Below, in pieces: positions 1-11,540 of a stretch of 64,000 bases of DNA. Position 1 is the stretch's first letter. Each line of letters begins with the position of its first letter. Below the pieces are notes generated by a model. That model worked only from the letters and a program-made list of their open reading frames with translations, searched no databases and had not been told where the DNA came from. The DNA comes from Polytrichum commune (lineage: Eukaryota; Streptophyta; Polytrichopsida; Polytrichales; Polytrichaceae), in the NCBI GenBank assembly GCA_950295325.1, contig OX485804.1, positions 47,926,001 through 47,990,000 of the forward strand. Reading direction: 5' to 3'. A program made the translations under genes and the position numbers.

Positions 1-742
1 CCACCCCATCAATTTCGGGGTGGAGAAGGTGGAGTTTGGCAATTCCCGCCCAAACTCCTTTCTCCCCACCTCTCTTAACACTCATGCACATGATAGATAT
101 GGGCTCGATAAGGTTAGTGCCAAGTGGTATTTGCATCAACTCAAGTCTTTTCCTTACTAGTTCTTTCACATGGTTATGGAGGAGAGGGGTGTTGGGTAAT
201 TGAAATTCAATAGCAACATGGAAGTCCAAAGAGAGACATGTATTGGGATCGATTAGGATATCATATGAAATTTGTGTTAGGTTGAGATGTTGTCCAAGGA
301 CTCCATCCTCTCTCTTACCTGGGTAATAGATTTGGGGTATCCTTGGGAAGGATATTGCGACCCCCTCCATTTCTTCCGCTTCCTTCCTTGGTACACCCCT
401 AAGTACCCTATCTTCGATGGATTCACCATCGAAAAGCTCTTCCAACCCCTCTTCCATAGCCAATTTCTCCATGTTAGTGAAACCATACCAAATTTTTTGA
501 CAGAACCTTCGTTCCGGGAAGATAGAATTTACCTGTGTGGCTTGTGGGCGTCGTTGTGGGGTTTGGTGTAGAGATTTGTTCGGTAATGTCTTCTCCCGGG
601 TCCTCTTGGTGCCTATTTCCTTCTCAGCTTGATTCTCCTTTGCCTTCTCCGCTAAGAGCCGCATGAGGTTTTGTGTGGGTGTGTCTACCTCCATGTTGTC
701 ATCATCTCCCAAGATGGGTCGGAATGTGGAAGGCGATGCCAT
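1..742 (-). CDS. LINE ORF1-like protein, N-terminal part, open at left edge
   Basis: An uninterrupted frame of 247 codons runs from an ATG at 742-740 off the left edge; it has no stop inside the window. The first ~75 residues are charged and probably disordered (GDDDNMEVD near the start, then Lys/Arg-rich AEKAKENQAEKE and a basic QRRPQATQ stretch). A more ordered part follows with MEKLAMEEGLEELFDGE at about residue 90, then hydrophobic strands such as LDFHVAIEFQLP, ending at VWAGIAKLHLLHPEIDG. A charged head followed by a W-x-G-I-x-K-L-H-L segment resembles plant LINE ORF1 (gag-like, nucleic-acid binding) proteins, but no zinc knuckle is visible because the frame is cut. The 590 bp tandem repeats at 840-2018 begin 98 bp upstream of the ATG. 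The frame is well supported; the LINE assignment is inference. Confidence 0.5.
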   Translation of the reverse strand, partial: MASPSTFRPILGDDDNMEVDTPTQNLMRLLAEKAKENQAEKEIGTKRTREKTLPNKSLHQTPQRRPQATQVNSIFPERRFCQKIWYGFTNMEKLAMEEGLEELFDGESIEDRVLRGVPRKEAEEMEGVAISFPRIPQIYYPGKREDGVLGQHLNLTQISYDILIDPNTCLSLDFHVAIEFQLPNTPLLHNHVKELVRKRLELMQIPLGTNLIEPISIMCMSVKRGGEKGVWAGIAKLHLLHPEIDGV

Positions 743-839
743 GTTTTGATTGGGGACACGGTGGGCAGCAGCTCCCCCTCTGCGTGTCTTGAATTCGGTG
801 AGTGCACAGCTTCACAGCTTCGTGGCCTCTCAGCTTCTC

Positions 840-2018
840 GTCCCGCAGCTTCACGACTTCACAGTTTCTGCTCCGGTGCTGCACAACTTCGCGGCTGCCT
901 CACCACTTTCGCAGTAGTTCTGTAGTTAGTACAATGTTGTTCTGTTCCGGTGCTGCACAATTTTGCAGCTACCTCACCCCTTTCGCAATAGTTCTGTAGT
1001 TAATATAGTGTCGAGTAGTTCTCCTCCGTTGCCTGCCAACTGCACAGCACGCAGCTCCCGCTTGTTTTTTGCTGCAGTGCCGTGTTTGCAGACCTCTGAT
1101 TTCCAGCATCAAATCTCCGAGTCGGAAGTCCTCCTGTCTTCACAGAAGTCAGCTTCGCAGTGTGTCTGAGTTGCCCCCTTTCTGCGGTTTTGAGTTAGGC
1201 CGCCGTCTTCTTAGTAGTTTGACCGACCTCTTACGCCGCCTCCTCCTGCACCGAGGTGAGAAGTGCGAGGCTCTGGGAGGACAGTGGCTCTTCTTTACAA
1301 GCAACTCCTAATCTGTAGATTGGACTCACTCTTGGGACTAATTAGTCAGTGTGGTCTATTCTAGTCCAAATATTTGCATTCTTGGGACTAATCAGTCAAT
1401 GTGATCTATTCTAATCCAATATTTTTGCAGTCCCGCAGCTTCACGTCTTCACAACTTCTGCTCCTGTGTTGCACAGCTTCGCGGCTGCCTCACCCCTTTC
1501 GCAGTAGTTCTGTAGTTAGTACAGTGCCGATCTGTTCCGATGCTGCACAACTTCGTAGTTGCCTCACCCCTTTCGCAATGGTTATGTAGTTATTATAGTG
1601 CCGAGTAGTTCTCCTCCGTTGTTTGCCAATCTGCACAGCTCACAGCTCCCGCTTGTTTTTCGCTCAGTGCCGTGCTTGCAGATCTCTGAGTTCCAACATC
1701 AAATCTCCGAGTCGGAAGTCCTCCTGTCTTTTTAGAAGTCAGCTTCACAGGTGTCTGAGTTGCCCTCTTTCTGCGGTTTTGAGTTAGGCCGCCTTCTTCT
1801 TAGTAGCTTTACCGACCTCTTACGCCGCCTCCTCCTGCACCGAGGTGAGAAGTGCGAGGCTGTGGGAGGACAATGGCTCTTCCTTACAAACAACTCCTAC
1901 TCTGTAGATTGGTCTCACTCTTGGGACTAATCAGTCAGTGTGATCTATTCTAGTTCAAATATTTGCACTATTGGGACTAATCAGTCAATGTGATCTATTC
2001 TAATCCAATATTTTTGCA
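840..2018. repeat. 590 bp tandem duplication (two units)
   Basis: Unit 1 (840-1429) and unit 2 (1430-2018) both start GTCCCGCAGCTTCACG and end in AATATTTTTGCA, and align along their whole length with scattered substitutions and small indels. Each unit contains its own smaller repeats: a ~74 bp pair (around 868-1015 in unit 1) built on TCCGGTGCTGCACAA, and a ~50 bp pair near the end built on CTTGGGACTAATCAGTCA. The units are clearly richer in G+C than the flanking DNA. They lie just upstream of the minus-strand ORF at 1-742, so they may be repeated promoter units of that element. Confidence 0.85.
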
Positions 2019-2640
2019 CTCACTTTATACACGAAGGAGTGTGATTTCAAGGGATCAGAGAGGGTAACGATCTCTCGTCGCAATGTCTAATCTCTATAGT
2101 CGGAGATCTTGTGACGGTGGTAGTGACAGATCTACAGTGTTTGTGTCTGCGGTGGGAGCGGATTTGACTTCGCAGCTTACGGCGTCGGCGGTGTTGCTAT
2201 TTCGGCAATGGGAGTAGCAGCTTTCAGCGTTTGGCGGGTGTGTCTGTAGATAGGCTTCGGCGAGGAGCAGCAGGTAGATCTTTGGTGGTATCGGTAGAGT
2301 TGCGGTGCCGCAAGCAACGAGTGTTCGGTGGTGGTAGCGGGACAGATGCAAATCTGGGGGGAGGATTCGAGAGTGGTGGGACTCCAAGTTGTTTGTACGT
2401 AGATCGAACTGGCAGGTGTTGGGGATGTTCGGTGAGGAGGTGCTCGAATGCTCTCCAGATCTTGGAGTTTGGGCGACAGGTGATGCGGTTGTGGTCCAAG
2501 CTTTACAGATCCAAGTGAAAATGTGCTTCTCCTCGTGCGGGCCGCCAACAGCTTTCAGATTTCGGACTCTGCGATGCCAACTCGTGGAGGAGGAGCTTAG
2601 TTCAGACACCCATGTCTGAATCCATTTTTGTTTAGATTTG
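2019..2640. other. GC-rich stretch with overlapping unassigned ORFs
   Basis: This segment is GC-rich like the duplication next to it. A 171-codon minus-strand frame (2094-2609) overlaps plus-strand frames of up to 95 codons. None has a recognisable motif: the minus frame is Ser/Pro/Thr-rich and the plus frames Gly/Arg-rich, as expected when GC-rich DNA stays open by composition. It may be the 5' end of the minus-strand element whose ORF begins at 742. I do not call a gene here. Confidence 0.4.
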
Positions 2641-2889
2641 TAGAACTCTTCTCGTCATCGAATCATTATCTCATACACCTATAGTAAGGTTCACAAAAGG
2701 TTGTCCAAGGAATTGTACATGGAATATGATGGCGTTTGCAAAATTAAACGTCTTAAACTTCTCCGGAGAGCCAAACATTGGTCAGACTCGTTAGAAGTGG
2801 CTTTGATGGTGCACCTACCCAAGGAAGAGGTCGTGGATGGACAATCCACATTTGAGAGCGGAGCAACCTGGGGATAGGGGATCACACAA

Positions 2890-5340
2890 TTAAATGAAGC
2901 ATGCAAGAAATGAGGAAAGATTTTGGATGGGCGTTTGTAAAGAACATGGAAGGCAATGCAACATATGGAAACAAACAAACAAAAACTTTGCAAATTATGG
3001 AAAAGATCAGCAACATTCGCCTTGTGGGGGTCAGTGTGCGGGAAAGTGACGGCAAACACAGGCAGGGGTGGCACAATTGGGTCATTGATGAGAACCTTGA
3101 GAATGATGGGGACTTTGGGAACTACATGGACATTGGGAACTATGGGGACGTTGGAAAGGGTTGGTCCATGCAAAGGCGCATGCTCGATCTTGGGCATTTG
3201 GGGGCATAATATTTGAATGGCAACATGTCCACAATTATGGTCTACAGGTTTTGAAAGAATTCATCCGTGGGATGGCGTTCATGATCCCATGATAACTTTG
3301 GCACTAAGAAGCCCATGAAGGCTACATTACAAGTTGTAGCCTCTCTACCACTATAGTGCCCTTGGCCAATGCGATGCTCCACAGGACAAAGACAATGTTG
3401 TTAGGGGAGAAAGTTTTGCAATAGTGTTACCAACATGCACAAAATAAAAAAAACGTTTTGATGGACATCAATGAAGTGGCAAAAAAACAAGTTGTAGTCC
3501 CATTTCTTTGTCCAAGTTCAGTGCAATCAACAATTTACATAATACATTTTGAAGAGACTTGGGGACAAAATTGCTAGGTGCACAACTTGTGAGAAATACA
3601 AAGGGTTTTGAGACATGCATCATATATGTATTGAATCCCATACTAGACACCAAAAAATACATATTGTGCATGTGAACAATCGGGAGGCGTACCATCAAGA
3701 TAACTACAAGAATTGTGCACATTCCATAATGAGGCCCACGGAAATTTTCATAGTCATTAATGACAAGATGGACCATGCGAAGATTGCATGCCCTTGTTAT
3801 GCACGCAAATCAAAAGCCACAAACACATTATTCAAGCTACATGCCGTTGTCACATGTTTGCATAACCACCTACATGTTGGTAGTTTATGGGACATGAGAT
3901 GTGCGTTGCATGTGTATGTTGAATGTCCAATGTCATCCATACACCTTAATTTCAAGTCAAATTTATGTTGTTTATGCATATTGGTTATTAAAGTTATAAT
4001 CGCATTTGGCCATGTGGACGTTAAATAAGCCCATTATGGTTTTGATTTTTACCTTGGTAATGTCAACCATACTATCAGTTCATTTGCAAAACTCCTTCGC
4101 AATCTTGAAAAACTACCAGTAAACTTGTGTGCCCTTTTTGAAGATTCTAGAATGACACCCCTCTATGAGGAGGCAATGCTTGAGGGTAAAGACATTTCTA
4201 TGTCTTCATTTAGGAACCCTTGCGGATCTCATCCTTGCAAAACCTTGCTTCCAACTCTCCACGTGCAACTTGATAATTGTGCTAAAGACAACAAGTGTTG
4301 TTATGTGTTCTATTCTTGGTCTTTGCTCGTGGCACAAGGCATTTTTAAAGAGTTTTTTTTAAATAATTTTTTAATTTTTTAATTTTTTAACGTGGGCTAC
4401 GTGCATGATGACATTGATGCATCATCGGATGTTGGAGCATGAAGTTGCATGAACAAGATTATCCTACCATTCCACTTCTCACGAAATCATACATGGATTT
4501 GGACAATGTATTGGTAATTCCGCACATGATAGAAGAAGTACGAGATTTCAAGGCCTTCATCAACTCATACATGTTAAAAAGAGTGGACCGCCTAATTGGA
4601 CATACCAAATTAAAGCTCAACAATTTTGCTTCTATGTGTGGGATGATCGTGTCCTGCCATACAATTCAAGTATTTATGCACATCATCTAATTGGGCTCCA
4701 GAGGATGGTTTACTCGTGTGGCATGAAGACAATAATGGCAAATGTATGTTGCCGAATGGGGAGCCCAAACCTTGCACACCATACACCATGAGGAATAGAC
4801 CAAAATCATTAAAGGTATATGTGGATTGATTGAATATTGGAAAGAATTGTGTGAGGAGGACATCACCAAACGTGTTCAGAACACTCATGAACCATTGATA
4901 GTGTATCAAGATCCTGATTGATGGGCTTTGTTGGCACTCAAAGTCAATATCCATTCGTCTTTGACACAAGGATTTTGACCTCAAAATTGGGTGACAATTG
5001 TGGATTCTAGCACTGTGTTCTTCAATAATGGAGACATCCATGAGGAGTTCATAGTGGATAAGCACTACGTTGGCCCTACTTGCAATCATCCCGCTTCACC
5101 TTTTTGTGTAGCTGTAGATTGCTACCAAGGTTATATGGTCCTCATATGTGCAAGAGATGAGGAGCAATTTGGTTGGTGAAAGCATTGTCATCCCCCATTT
5201 TTGTTCCAACTAGCCCCAATTTTCATCAAATTGAGGTGGATTATTGTCATCCAAGTACTAAAGATTATAATTTTGTTTGCACCTATTTAGGTTGGGACAC
5301 CAAAAATAGTTTTAAGTGGACAATTGAATTGGCATATAGG
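2890..5340 (+). pseudogene. Broken gene of a transposon-associated family (DUF7869-like)
   Basis: Several plus-strand frames, broken by frameshifts and stops, read as successive parts of one protein. In order they are: 3615-4028, containing INDKMDHAKIACPCYARKS; 4125-4382, with LPTLHVQLDNCAKDNK followed by YVFYSWSLLVAQGIF; a short piece at about 4393 reading VGYVHDDIDAS; 4439-4690, with KLHEQDYPTIPLLTKSYMDL and DRLIGHTK; and 4991-5179, with FNNGDIHEEF and CVAVDCYQGYMVL. The 'QLDN-C-KDNK' then 'VGHTHDDIDA'-like order is what I associate with DUF7869, a nuclease-like domain found in many transposon-derived plant proteins. At least three frame changes are needed, so it is not expressed as a full protein. 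The family name is from memory and only moderately certain. Confidence 0.5.
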
Positions 5341-6165
5341 TTGGTTTGAATAAACACTTATACCATACTTTGTGCTTGCAAGCCGCATAAAGGCTCCAAA
5401 TTGGAGACAATGACAATCCCCCAAAAACATATAGAATTTACCAAAAAAAATTTGGCACGTACTGCAACTATGGAAAATGATGTGAAAAATGGAAATGAAG
5501 TTGAAGGTGAAGACGGGCATGAATAATGTAACTATGGTTATTGGTAAAAAATATTTTTTAAAAAACAAACTTTAAAGACTTGTTTTTTTTCAAGGTTGTC
5601 AATGTTATATATAGGTTTGGGATGCATCATCTAAATCAATAAAACCCTTACGTTTGGGATGCTCATCCAAGAATCTATAAAGCCAAAGCTTGTTTTTTGA
5701 TGTGATATTTAGTTTTGGCACAACCCCAAGAGGATTTTGTGTCATTGACGTCATTTAGAAAGTTTCTAAAGTTTATAAATTTCATTTGAAATTGACAGAA
5801 ATTGTGTTACGTATAACAATTGGGTGCAATCAAATCAAGATCATGCCCTCTTAATGCGTATGTATACCACAACACGTATAAGTTGTCCTCCCTAAGAACC
5901 TACCAAGAGAATGTGACCAATTCATTGTATGTACGTAATAGAAAGGCCACAATCTCAACTATTTTGGAAGATTGTGGAAGCATTGCTTTGTGGCCACACT
6001 AGAATACAACCACCAACATAGTGTGACACAGTATTATGTTTCAACATCCTCCATTGTATTTTGTACATTCAATTTTTGCAAGATTTTTGTATTGAAATCG
6101 CAACAACAAATACATTTATTGTTGGATGATCTTCATCATAGAGAGTTATCTAAATCACTTTTGGT
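5341..6165. other. AT-rich DNA without identifiable gene
   Basis: Only short ORFs without motifs are present. The first part may still be decayed 3' sequence of the broken gene upstream. Homopolymer A/T runs are common. Confidence 0.4.
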
Positions 6166-6526
6166 AATAATTTTTTCCCTTTAATTGGTTTAGAAATGGC
6201 CCTTGTGCTGCTTCTCAAGGCTTCCAAAACAATTTTGAGAATGTTAAATTAAAAAAAAAAAATCATCTCATTGCCGAGGTGACTAATACAAACATTTTGA
6301 CACCTTTTATTTCCTCTTAAAATTTCATATGTTTCTTTCAATTGATTTATAAATGGCACTCGCAACACTTTCCATGGCTTTTAAAGTGATTTTGAAAAAT
6401 CTATGAATATTTAAAATTAGTCATTTCAGTGCTAAGATGACTAATATCAACATTGTGGTGCCATTTTATTTCTCTCACATTTTTTTAATTGTTCTCAAAT
6501 GGTTTACAAATGGCCATTGCAACGCT
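6166..6526. repeat. Tandem array of ~160 bp units, left part
   Basis: Units share AATTTTGAGAAA-like and TCATCT...GCCGAGATGACTAA segments followed by ATCAACATT and TTTCTCTCA. Two units plus the start of a third are visible before the array is cut at 6526. The array resumes at 7732 at the same point in the unit, so the stretch between is an insertion. Confidence 0.65.
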
Positions 6527-7731
6527 GTCGGGTAGAGAGGGTTCCGCCTTGGGAAAGCACTGGGCTTCTGGCTGCAACTAGATTTTATCGGACCCGTCGA
6601 ATCTTCTGGTCTTCAATCGAGTCTTCTGGTCTTCTAGTCTTCAATTTCTTCAATTTCTTCTAATCTTCAACCTCTTTCCCGTCGACCTATCCTATTGCGG
6701 CTCTATATGGGTAAAGGGTAAGGGTAGTGTGATAAGAAACCATGGGCTTCGGACGGGTAAAACGGGACGTCAGAACACGAGCTGACGTCCGAAAGATTGG
6801 CTCCTAAACTTTCAAACCCACGGTGACCAGCAATCGCGCCTCACCAGTGGGAACGACAGAAAACAACCTTGTGGGTGATCAATCCCACTTCATTGTCACA
6901 AACAACCTTGTGGGTCATTAATCCCACTTCGTTGTCACACATGAAACAAATTACGATGCATAAATGAAATGCAACTAGCCTCCAAAACCGGCTTGGAATC
7001 ACACACACAAGAAAAAGACAACGTGCCACAAGCAACCACACATTCGAGTCTTGAAGCCTTCAATTCTTCAATCTGTCCGTCTTCTATGGTCGGTCGAAGT
7101 CTCAGCTCTTCTTTTAAGAACCAACAGACTTCCCTCCACTCAAACAAGCACAAATCTTGATTGCTAACTTCCAAAACAACAAGTGAGATCTCTCATGAAT
7201 CACAAATCCCTCGTATTTTATTTCATATTCTTCTCAAAACAACTCACACCGTAAGCTTCGAATCCACTTCTCTCTCTCCACAACTTCTCTCCCACAATAA
7301 TCACATAACATCTTTCCTTCACCACCTCTCCCTATCCATGCGAGAGACAAAGTTCAATCTTATCCTCATCACATGGCTTCTAATCACCCATTGGTCCAAA
7401 AAGTAACTCAAGAAAAACTAAGTAAGACTAAAAACGGTAAAGTAAAGGCAACACTAAGAATAAATCGTGAGTAAATAAAAGGATAAAGGTAACTATCCAC
7501 TTCTATCCACTTTTATCCTTTGGTAAAGGTAACTAAGAGTAAACTATGAGTAATTAAAAAGGTAAGCAACTTCTATCCACTTCTATCCTTAGGTAATGAT
7601 AACTAAAATAAACTATGAGTAAATAAAAAGGTAATCTACTTCTATTCTTTATTATTTTTCTTCAATACCAAGAATCACAATGCAATATTAAATACGTACA
7701 CATCTATATAGTGTACGTATTTACATTACGA
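6527..7731. mobile_element. 1.2 kb insertion flanked by CAACGCT direct repeats
   Basis: CAACGCT occurs at 6520-6526 and again at 7732-7738. Removing everything between joins the ~160 bp array without a gap. The insert begins GTCGGGTAGAGAGG and ends TTACATTACGA; these ends are not inverted repeats. It contains two pyrimidine-rich TCTTC runs, a small duplication at 6860-6940 (ACAACCTTGTGGGT twice) and a ~76 bp minisatellite at 7440-7655. No protein motif was found. A 7 bp duplication without terminal inverted repeats suits a retroposed element better than a cut-and-paste transposon. The class is unknown. Confidence 0.5.
7440..7655. repeat. Minisatellite, three units of ~76 bp
   Basis: Repeated words are AAACTATGAGTAAATAAAAAGG, TAACTATCCACTTCTATCCACTT and TATCCTTNGGTAANGGTAACTAA. 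The three units differ by a few substitutions. Confidence 0.7.
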
Positions 7732-7990
7732 CAACGCTTCCTGAGGTTTTTACACCGATTTTGAGAAATCTCCAAAAAATTGAAACTAGTCATCTTGGTG
7801 CCGAGATGACTAACATCAACATTCCATACCTTTAAGTTTCTCTCACATTTATTTTTATCTATTTAAAAATATTTTTCAATTGGTTTTCAAAGTGACCTTG
7901 AAAAATCTAGAAACTTTTGAAATTTGTGTGCTCAGTGCCAAGGATAGAAATATCAACATTTGGGTAACCTTGAAGAGAGCTAAAAATGTA
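7732..7990. repeat. Tandem array of ~160 bp units, right part
   Basis: The sequence continues the array from 6166-6526, with GATTTTGAGAAATCT, CATCTTGGTGCCGAGATGACTAA and ATCAACATT, then a more diverged unit ending near 7990. Confidence 0.6.
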
Positions 7991-8681
7991 TTTTATTTTT
8001 CTCAAATGCTTTGTAAATGTTGTTGTCAAAACTTCCTTGTGAGCTCCTATGGCAAGGATTTTTGCTTTCCTAAGTACGTAGTCCAAGGTAGAATTAGGTT
8101 GTCTTTGAGGAGGTAACCACAACTATTAGTAAAGGAGAAGATTTATGCAGGATAAATATAATAGTGGTATTTGTAACCCTTAGGATGAATGTTTAAGAAG
8201 TGGTGGTTAGGATATTCAACTGAGGGTTTCTTAGGCTACAAGTCCTAGTACCTACTTAGAAAGTGTAAAAGTGGGTGGGCAATACAAGGGAGTGGTAAAG
8301 TTTTGCAATGTACGACCTTGCTAATGAATGTAATGGTGTTGGTCCTTATAATATTAGTATTTGGGTTGGAAGGGATTCCTAACTTGTTTGTGGTTGTATT
8401 ACAACTTGTCATGGTGTAAGCAATTAGTTCCAAAGAAGTCTTGGAAAGACAAGGCTTATCTATGTCTTACCTTCATTTTCCCTAATAACAAGAAGTATCT
8501 ACCACATTAGTGTTAAAGCTAAGAGGACTAAGTTGGTCAATGCTTCAATATCAATACCGGCTAGGGACTCATCCTTTATAGTATAATGCAATAATCTTGG
8601 TCGTTATAGACTAAGTTAGGAAGCTAGATGTAAATATGGTAGATCAATAAGGTCATAAGTCCATAATCATAGGTTGGAGGA
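7991..8681. other. AT-rich DNA without identifiable gene
   Basis: Nothing beyond short ORFs without motifs was found here. Confidence 0.4.
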
Positions 8682-9055
8682 TTATAACCAATGTTGGACC
8701 AATATATAAGTGAATGCATGATATCAATAATCAATATCAATAAGTGTATCAAAGTACATGGGTATCAAAATTGTAATACAAGTCAAATATTGATATTTGG
8801 TGGGTATGTCAAGGCAAGAGAATCTTTTTATATCCCACTTATTATTTGGATCAATACCATTCTAAACCATATTAATACTAGTACAATTCTATCTAGGTAT
8901 GAAGGTCTTTGCATGATCAATATACCCAAATGGTATCGAAAGCAAAAATACCATCAAATACGTGTACCCTAATGTTATCAAAAAATAAGACATCCCCATT
9001 ATGGATACCTAAATGATATTCAATAAAAATGATACCAGTCCAACATTGGTTATAA
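8682..9055. mobile_element. MITE with 18 bp terminal inverted repeats
   Basis: The left end TTATAACCAATGTTGGAC (8682-8699) is matched exactly by its reverse complement ending at 9055. The element is 374 bp, AT-rich and non-coding. A TA target duplication (Tc1/mariner style) is possible if the outer TTA/TAA belongs partly to the flank. No transposase for it is in the window. Confidence 0.7.
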
Positions 9056-11012
9056 CACTACAAGTATAAAAAAGAGTAAATTGTAATAGATACCATATAA
9101 CTAGCACATAGATATGGTTGTAAGTAGGTCAAATTATAGGGTAGTACAATTTTGAATTTTGACCATTATCAAGGGGTGGGTAGTATTGGTACAACCTTCA
9201 AGAATAACATCAATGCTAACATGGTAGTAATAAGATATAAGTTGTAGGGTAATATAGACTAGAAGGGGTAGCTAACATGGGTAATAAAGGTAATACGTGA
9301 ATGAAGGATGCTTCACCTCAATCATAGCTGCAAGCTCACATGTGAACCCATAATGGGTTTACTAAACATGGCTATGGGACAAGTGCTATTGCCTCATGTT
9401 GGGGGTGGTCCCTGTAGTGGCAAATGACACGAGCACTGTAGGCCCAATTGGGGAGCTTATAAGTTTTGTTTGCCAATGTTGTGTATCTCAAGGGTGGGTG
9501 TTACGAGGGCATGTAGTCTTGGCTCATTGCGACATGTATTGGGTTCGATTCTCGGGGGTGACTCCTTGGGATTTGGCTATTCCTTATCTGAGCTAGTTGT
9601 GTGGGTTTGAGAAACATGTTGTAGGGTTCATTCTTGGGATTTTGTTGTTTGTATTTGTTTAGGTGGGAAGTACTAGTGCACGGTGAGCTTCCAATTTTCG
9701 TTTATTGAGCATGAGGAGTGTGAGATACTTGTTAGCTACCGAGTGGATTTGTTGCATGCATGCATGTATGGGCATTAAAGGTATGTAGCATTATTTGAAG
9801 GGGTTGGTGGTGTCGTTCATTTGTATGCCTCCTCAGATGCCTACTGTGAGGATAGTGAGTGTTACGTGCCATCCAGCCTCTTCTAGTGCATCCACCAAAG
9901 GTTGGTATTTTAGTTTTTTTCGTTGAGTGGCAGGGGTGGGATCGCAATCTTGGTAGAATGCGAATTTCATGAATTGTAGGCTCGAGTTTTGCATATTGTA
10001 GTGTGTGGTTTACTTTGGGGAGGTGGTTGTGATGACAAGGGTGTAAGGTTGGAGTTTGGCAAGACATCGACATGGTCTTGTGGTGTCAGTTCAAGCGGAT
10101 AACATTCCCTTAAATAAAATAAAATAAAAAATCTATAAATGAGGCACCAAAGAAGAAGTAAGATGTCTCTTTAAAGAAAGTTGTGTTGGAATGTCCCCTT
10201 TACAACATCATGACAAAGAGTTTTGCATTCGATTCTCTTTCTAAGTAATCTCAATTCTTTTTACCAACTTGATCATTGGAATGATATTGGCCTTTATCTC
10301 ACAAAAACCATTGCACTTCATCACTTTCTAGGGAATTAGTTTTTTTACTCTACCTTGATGTTCTTCTAGTCCCATAAGCCCTTCGGCTTCCTGGATTTTA
10401 AAGTCAATTTCAAATCAGTGCGTATACTAAGTATAGTATTTACGAAAATGTTGCAAAAAACTGTGCGGTTTCCATGAGGAACTCATACCCAGTTGTTGCA
10501 TCATTTCCAAACCTTTGCATCTAGACCTGTAGTATGACAGATTGTTTGATACATGCACTTGACGTTTTCTGATTCTACAGGTCATGCGCATGATGGGATA
10601 TCTTTGTTCGGATTTTGGAAAATATAGCAGCTGACTGTTTGCACTGGCTCTCTATAAAAACCTCACACCAAAATATTGCATACAGATCTGCATCTTTGTT
10701 GCTATATTCCCCAGTGTGCTCATCCCAGTTGGCATATTTCAGACTAGACTGGAATTGGACATGGACTCACATGGTGACTTGACGCTAGAAACATGCACTC
10801 AATCTGAGTCCTACTCTTTTTCAATCCAAAATTTGCAGTTGTGAAATTATGAAATTGCGACATGTGATCTGTTGAGACCTGGCTCTTTGTTTGTTGTCTG
10901 TTGTTGTCTGTTGTTGTTGAAAGAATCGAAGTGAATTGAAATTGATCATAAAGGTTGAGAAGCCCAAAAAGTCCTATGGGACTAAAGTACATCAAGAATG
11001 TGTCAAACTGAC
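9056..11012. other. Non-coding stretch, no recognisable gene
   Basis: Short ORFs (for example 9396-9596 and 9732-10073 minus) have no motif. The word GGGTTCGATTCTC at about 9540 resembles a tRNA/SINE B box but has no matching A box or tRNA fold. The rest is AT-rich. Confidence 0.4.
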
Positions 11013-11015
11013 TAA

Positions 11016-11537
11016 TGCCCCCTTCCCACTTGACTTTAGCTAAGCCTAAAAGTTGGTTCTAAAAACACGGCCTTCACACCATCGACATTATATAATCCTG
11101 AGCCTAGTTGGCAAATGATGTGGCATGGTTTAAACGTGGAGGTTTTAAGCCTCAAGCACTGACCCTCGCATCGGTACCTAGACATGAGGCAAGAATGTAG
11201 GACCTTTGAAAGTGTTGCATCCCGCCCTTGTGATTGGTTGCTTTTAGTCTTAGCTATGAGGGCACGAGGAGCTCCATCAACAAAAACCGATGGTAAGATA
11301 GGTGAGTAGTAAGGCATTTGGGGATGGGACAAAAACTATCCAACATCCATTGCTTGGAAGAAAAAACAATGAACATGTGTGAAAACTACTTAACTAAAAA
11401 CATACTCGAAAATCTCCGGAGCAAGTTCTTGTAGGAGCATCGGGATAACCGGATGCCTCTGTTATAGCTGAGAGAGCTTTACCCTGTTTTTTAGGAAAGA
11501 CTTTGGTTGTCTGGTAAAGACAGGTGGGAAGGGGACA
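11016..11537. mobile_element. Harbinger-type MITE, copy 1
   Basis: The left end TGCCCCCTTCCCACTTGAC is matched in inverted orientation by the right end GTGGGAAGGGGACA. The flanking trinucleotide is TAA on both sides (11013-11015 and 11538-11540), the 3 bp target duplication typical of PIF/Harbinger elements. The body (522 bp) aligns from end to end with the element at 26419-26929, including GGCACGAGGAGCTCCAT and CTCCGGAGCAAGTTCTTGTAG. No coding capacity, so it needs a transposase from elsewhere. Confidence 0.88.
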
Positions 11538-11540
11538 TAA

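Noticed and set aside
2094-2609. 171-codon Ser/Thr/Pro-rich ORF
   Set aside because: Low-complexity composition in GC-rich DNA with overlapping frames on both strands and no family resemblance.
9520-9560. tRNA-like B box (GGGTTCGATTCTC)
   Set aside because: No matching A box at the right spacing and no acceptor-stem pairing could be found, so neither a tRNA gene nor a SINE head is supported.
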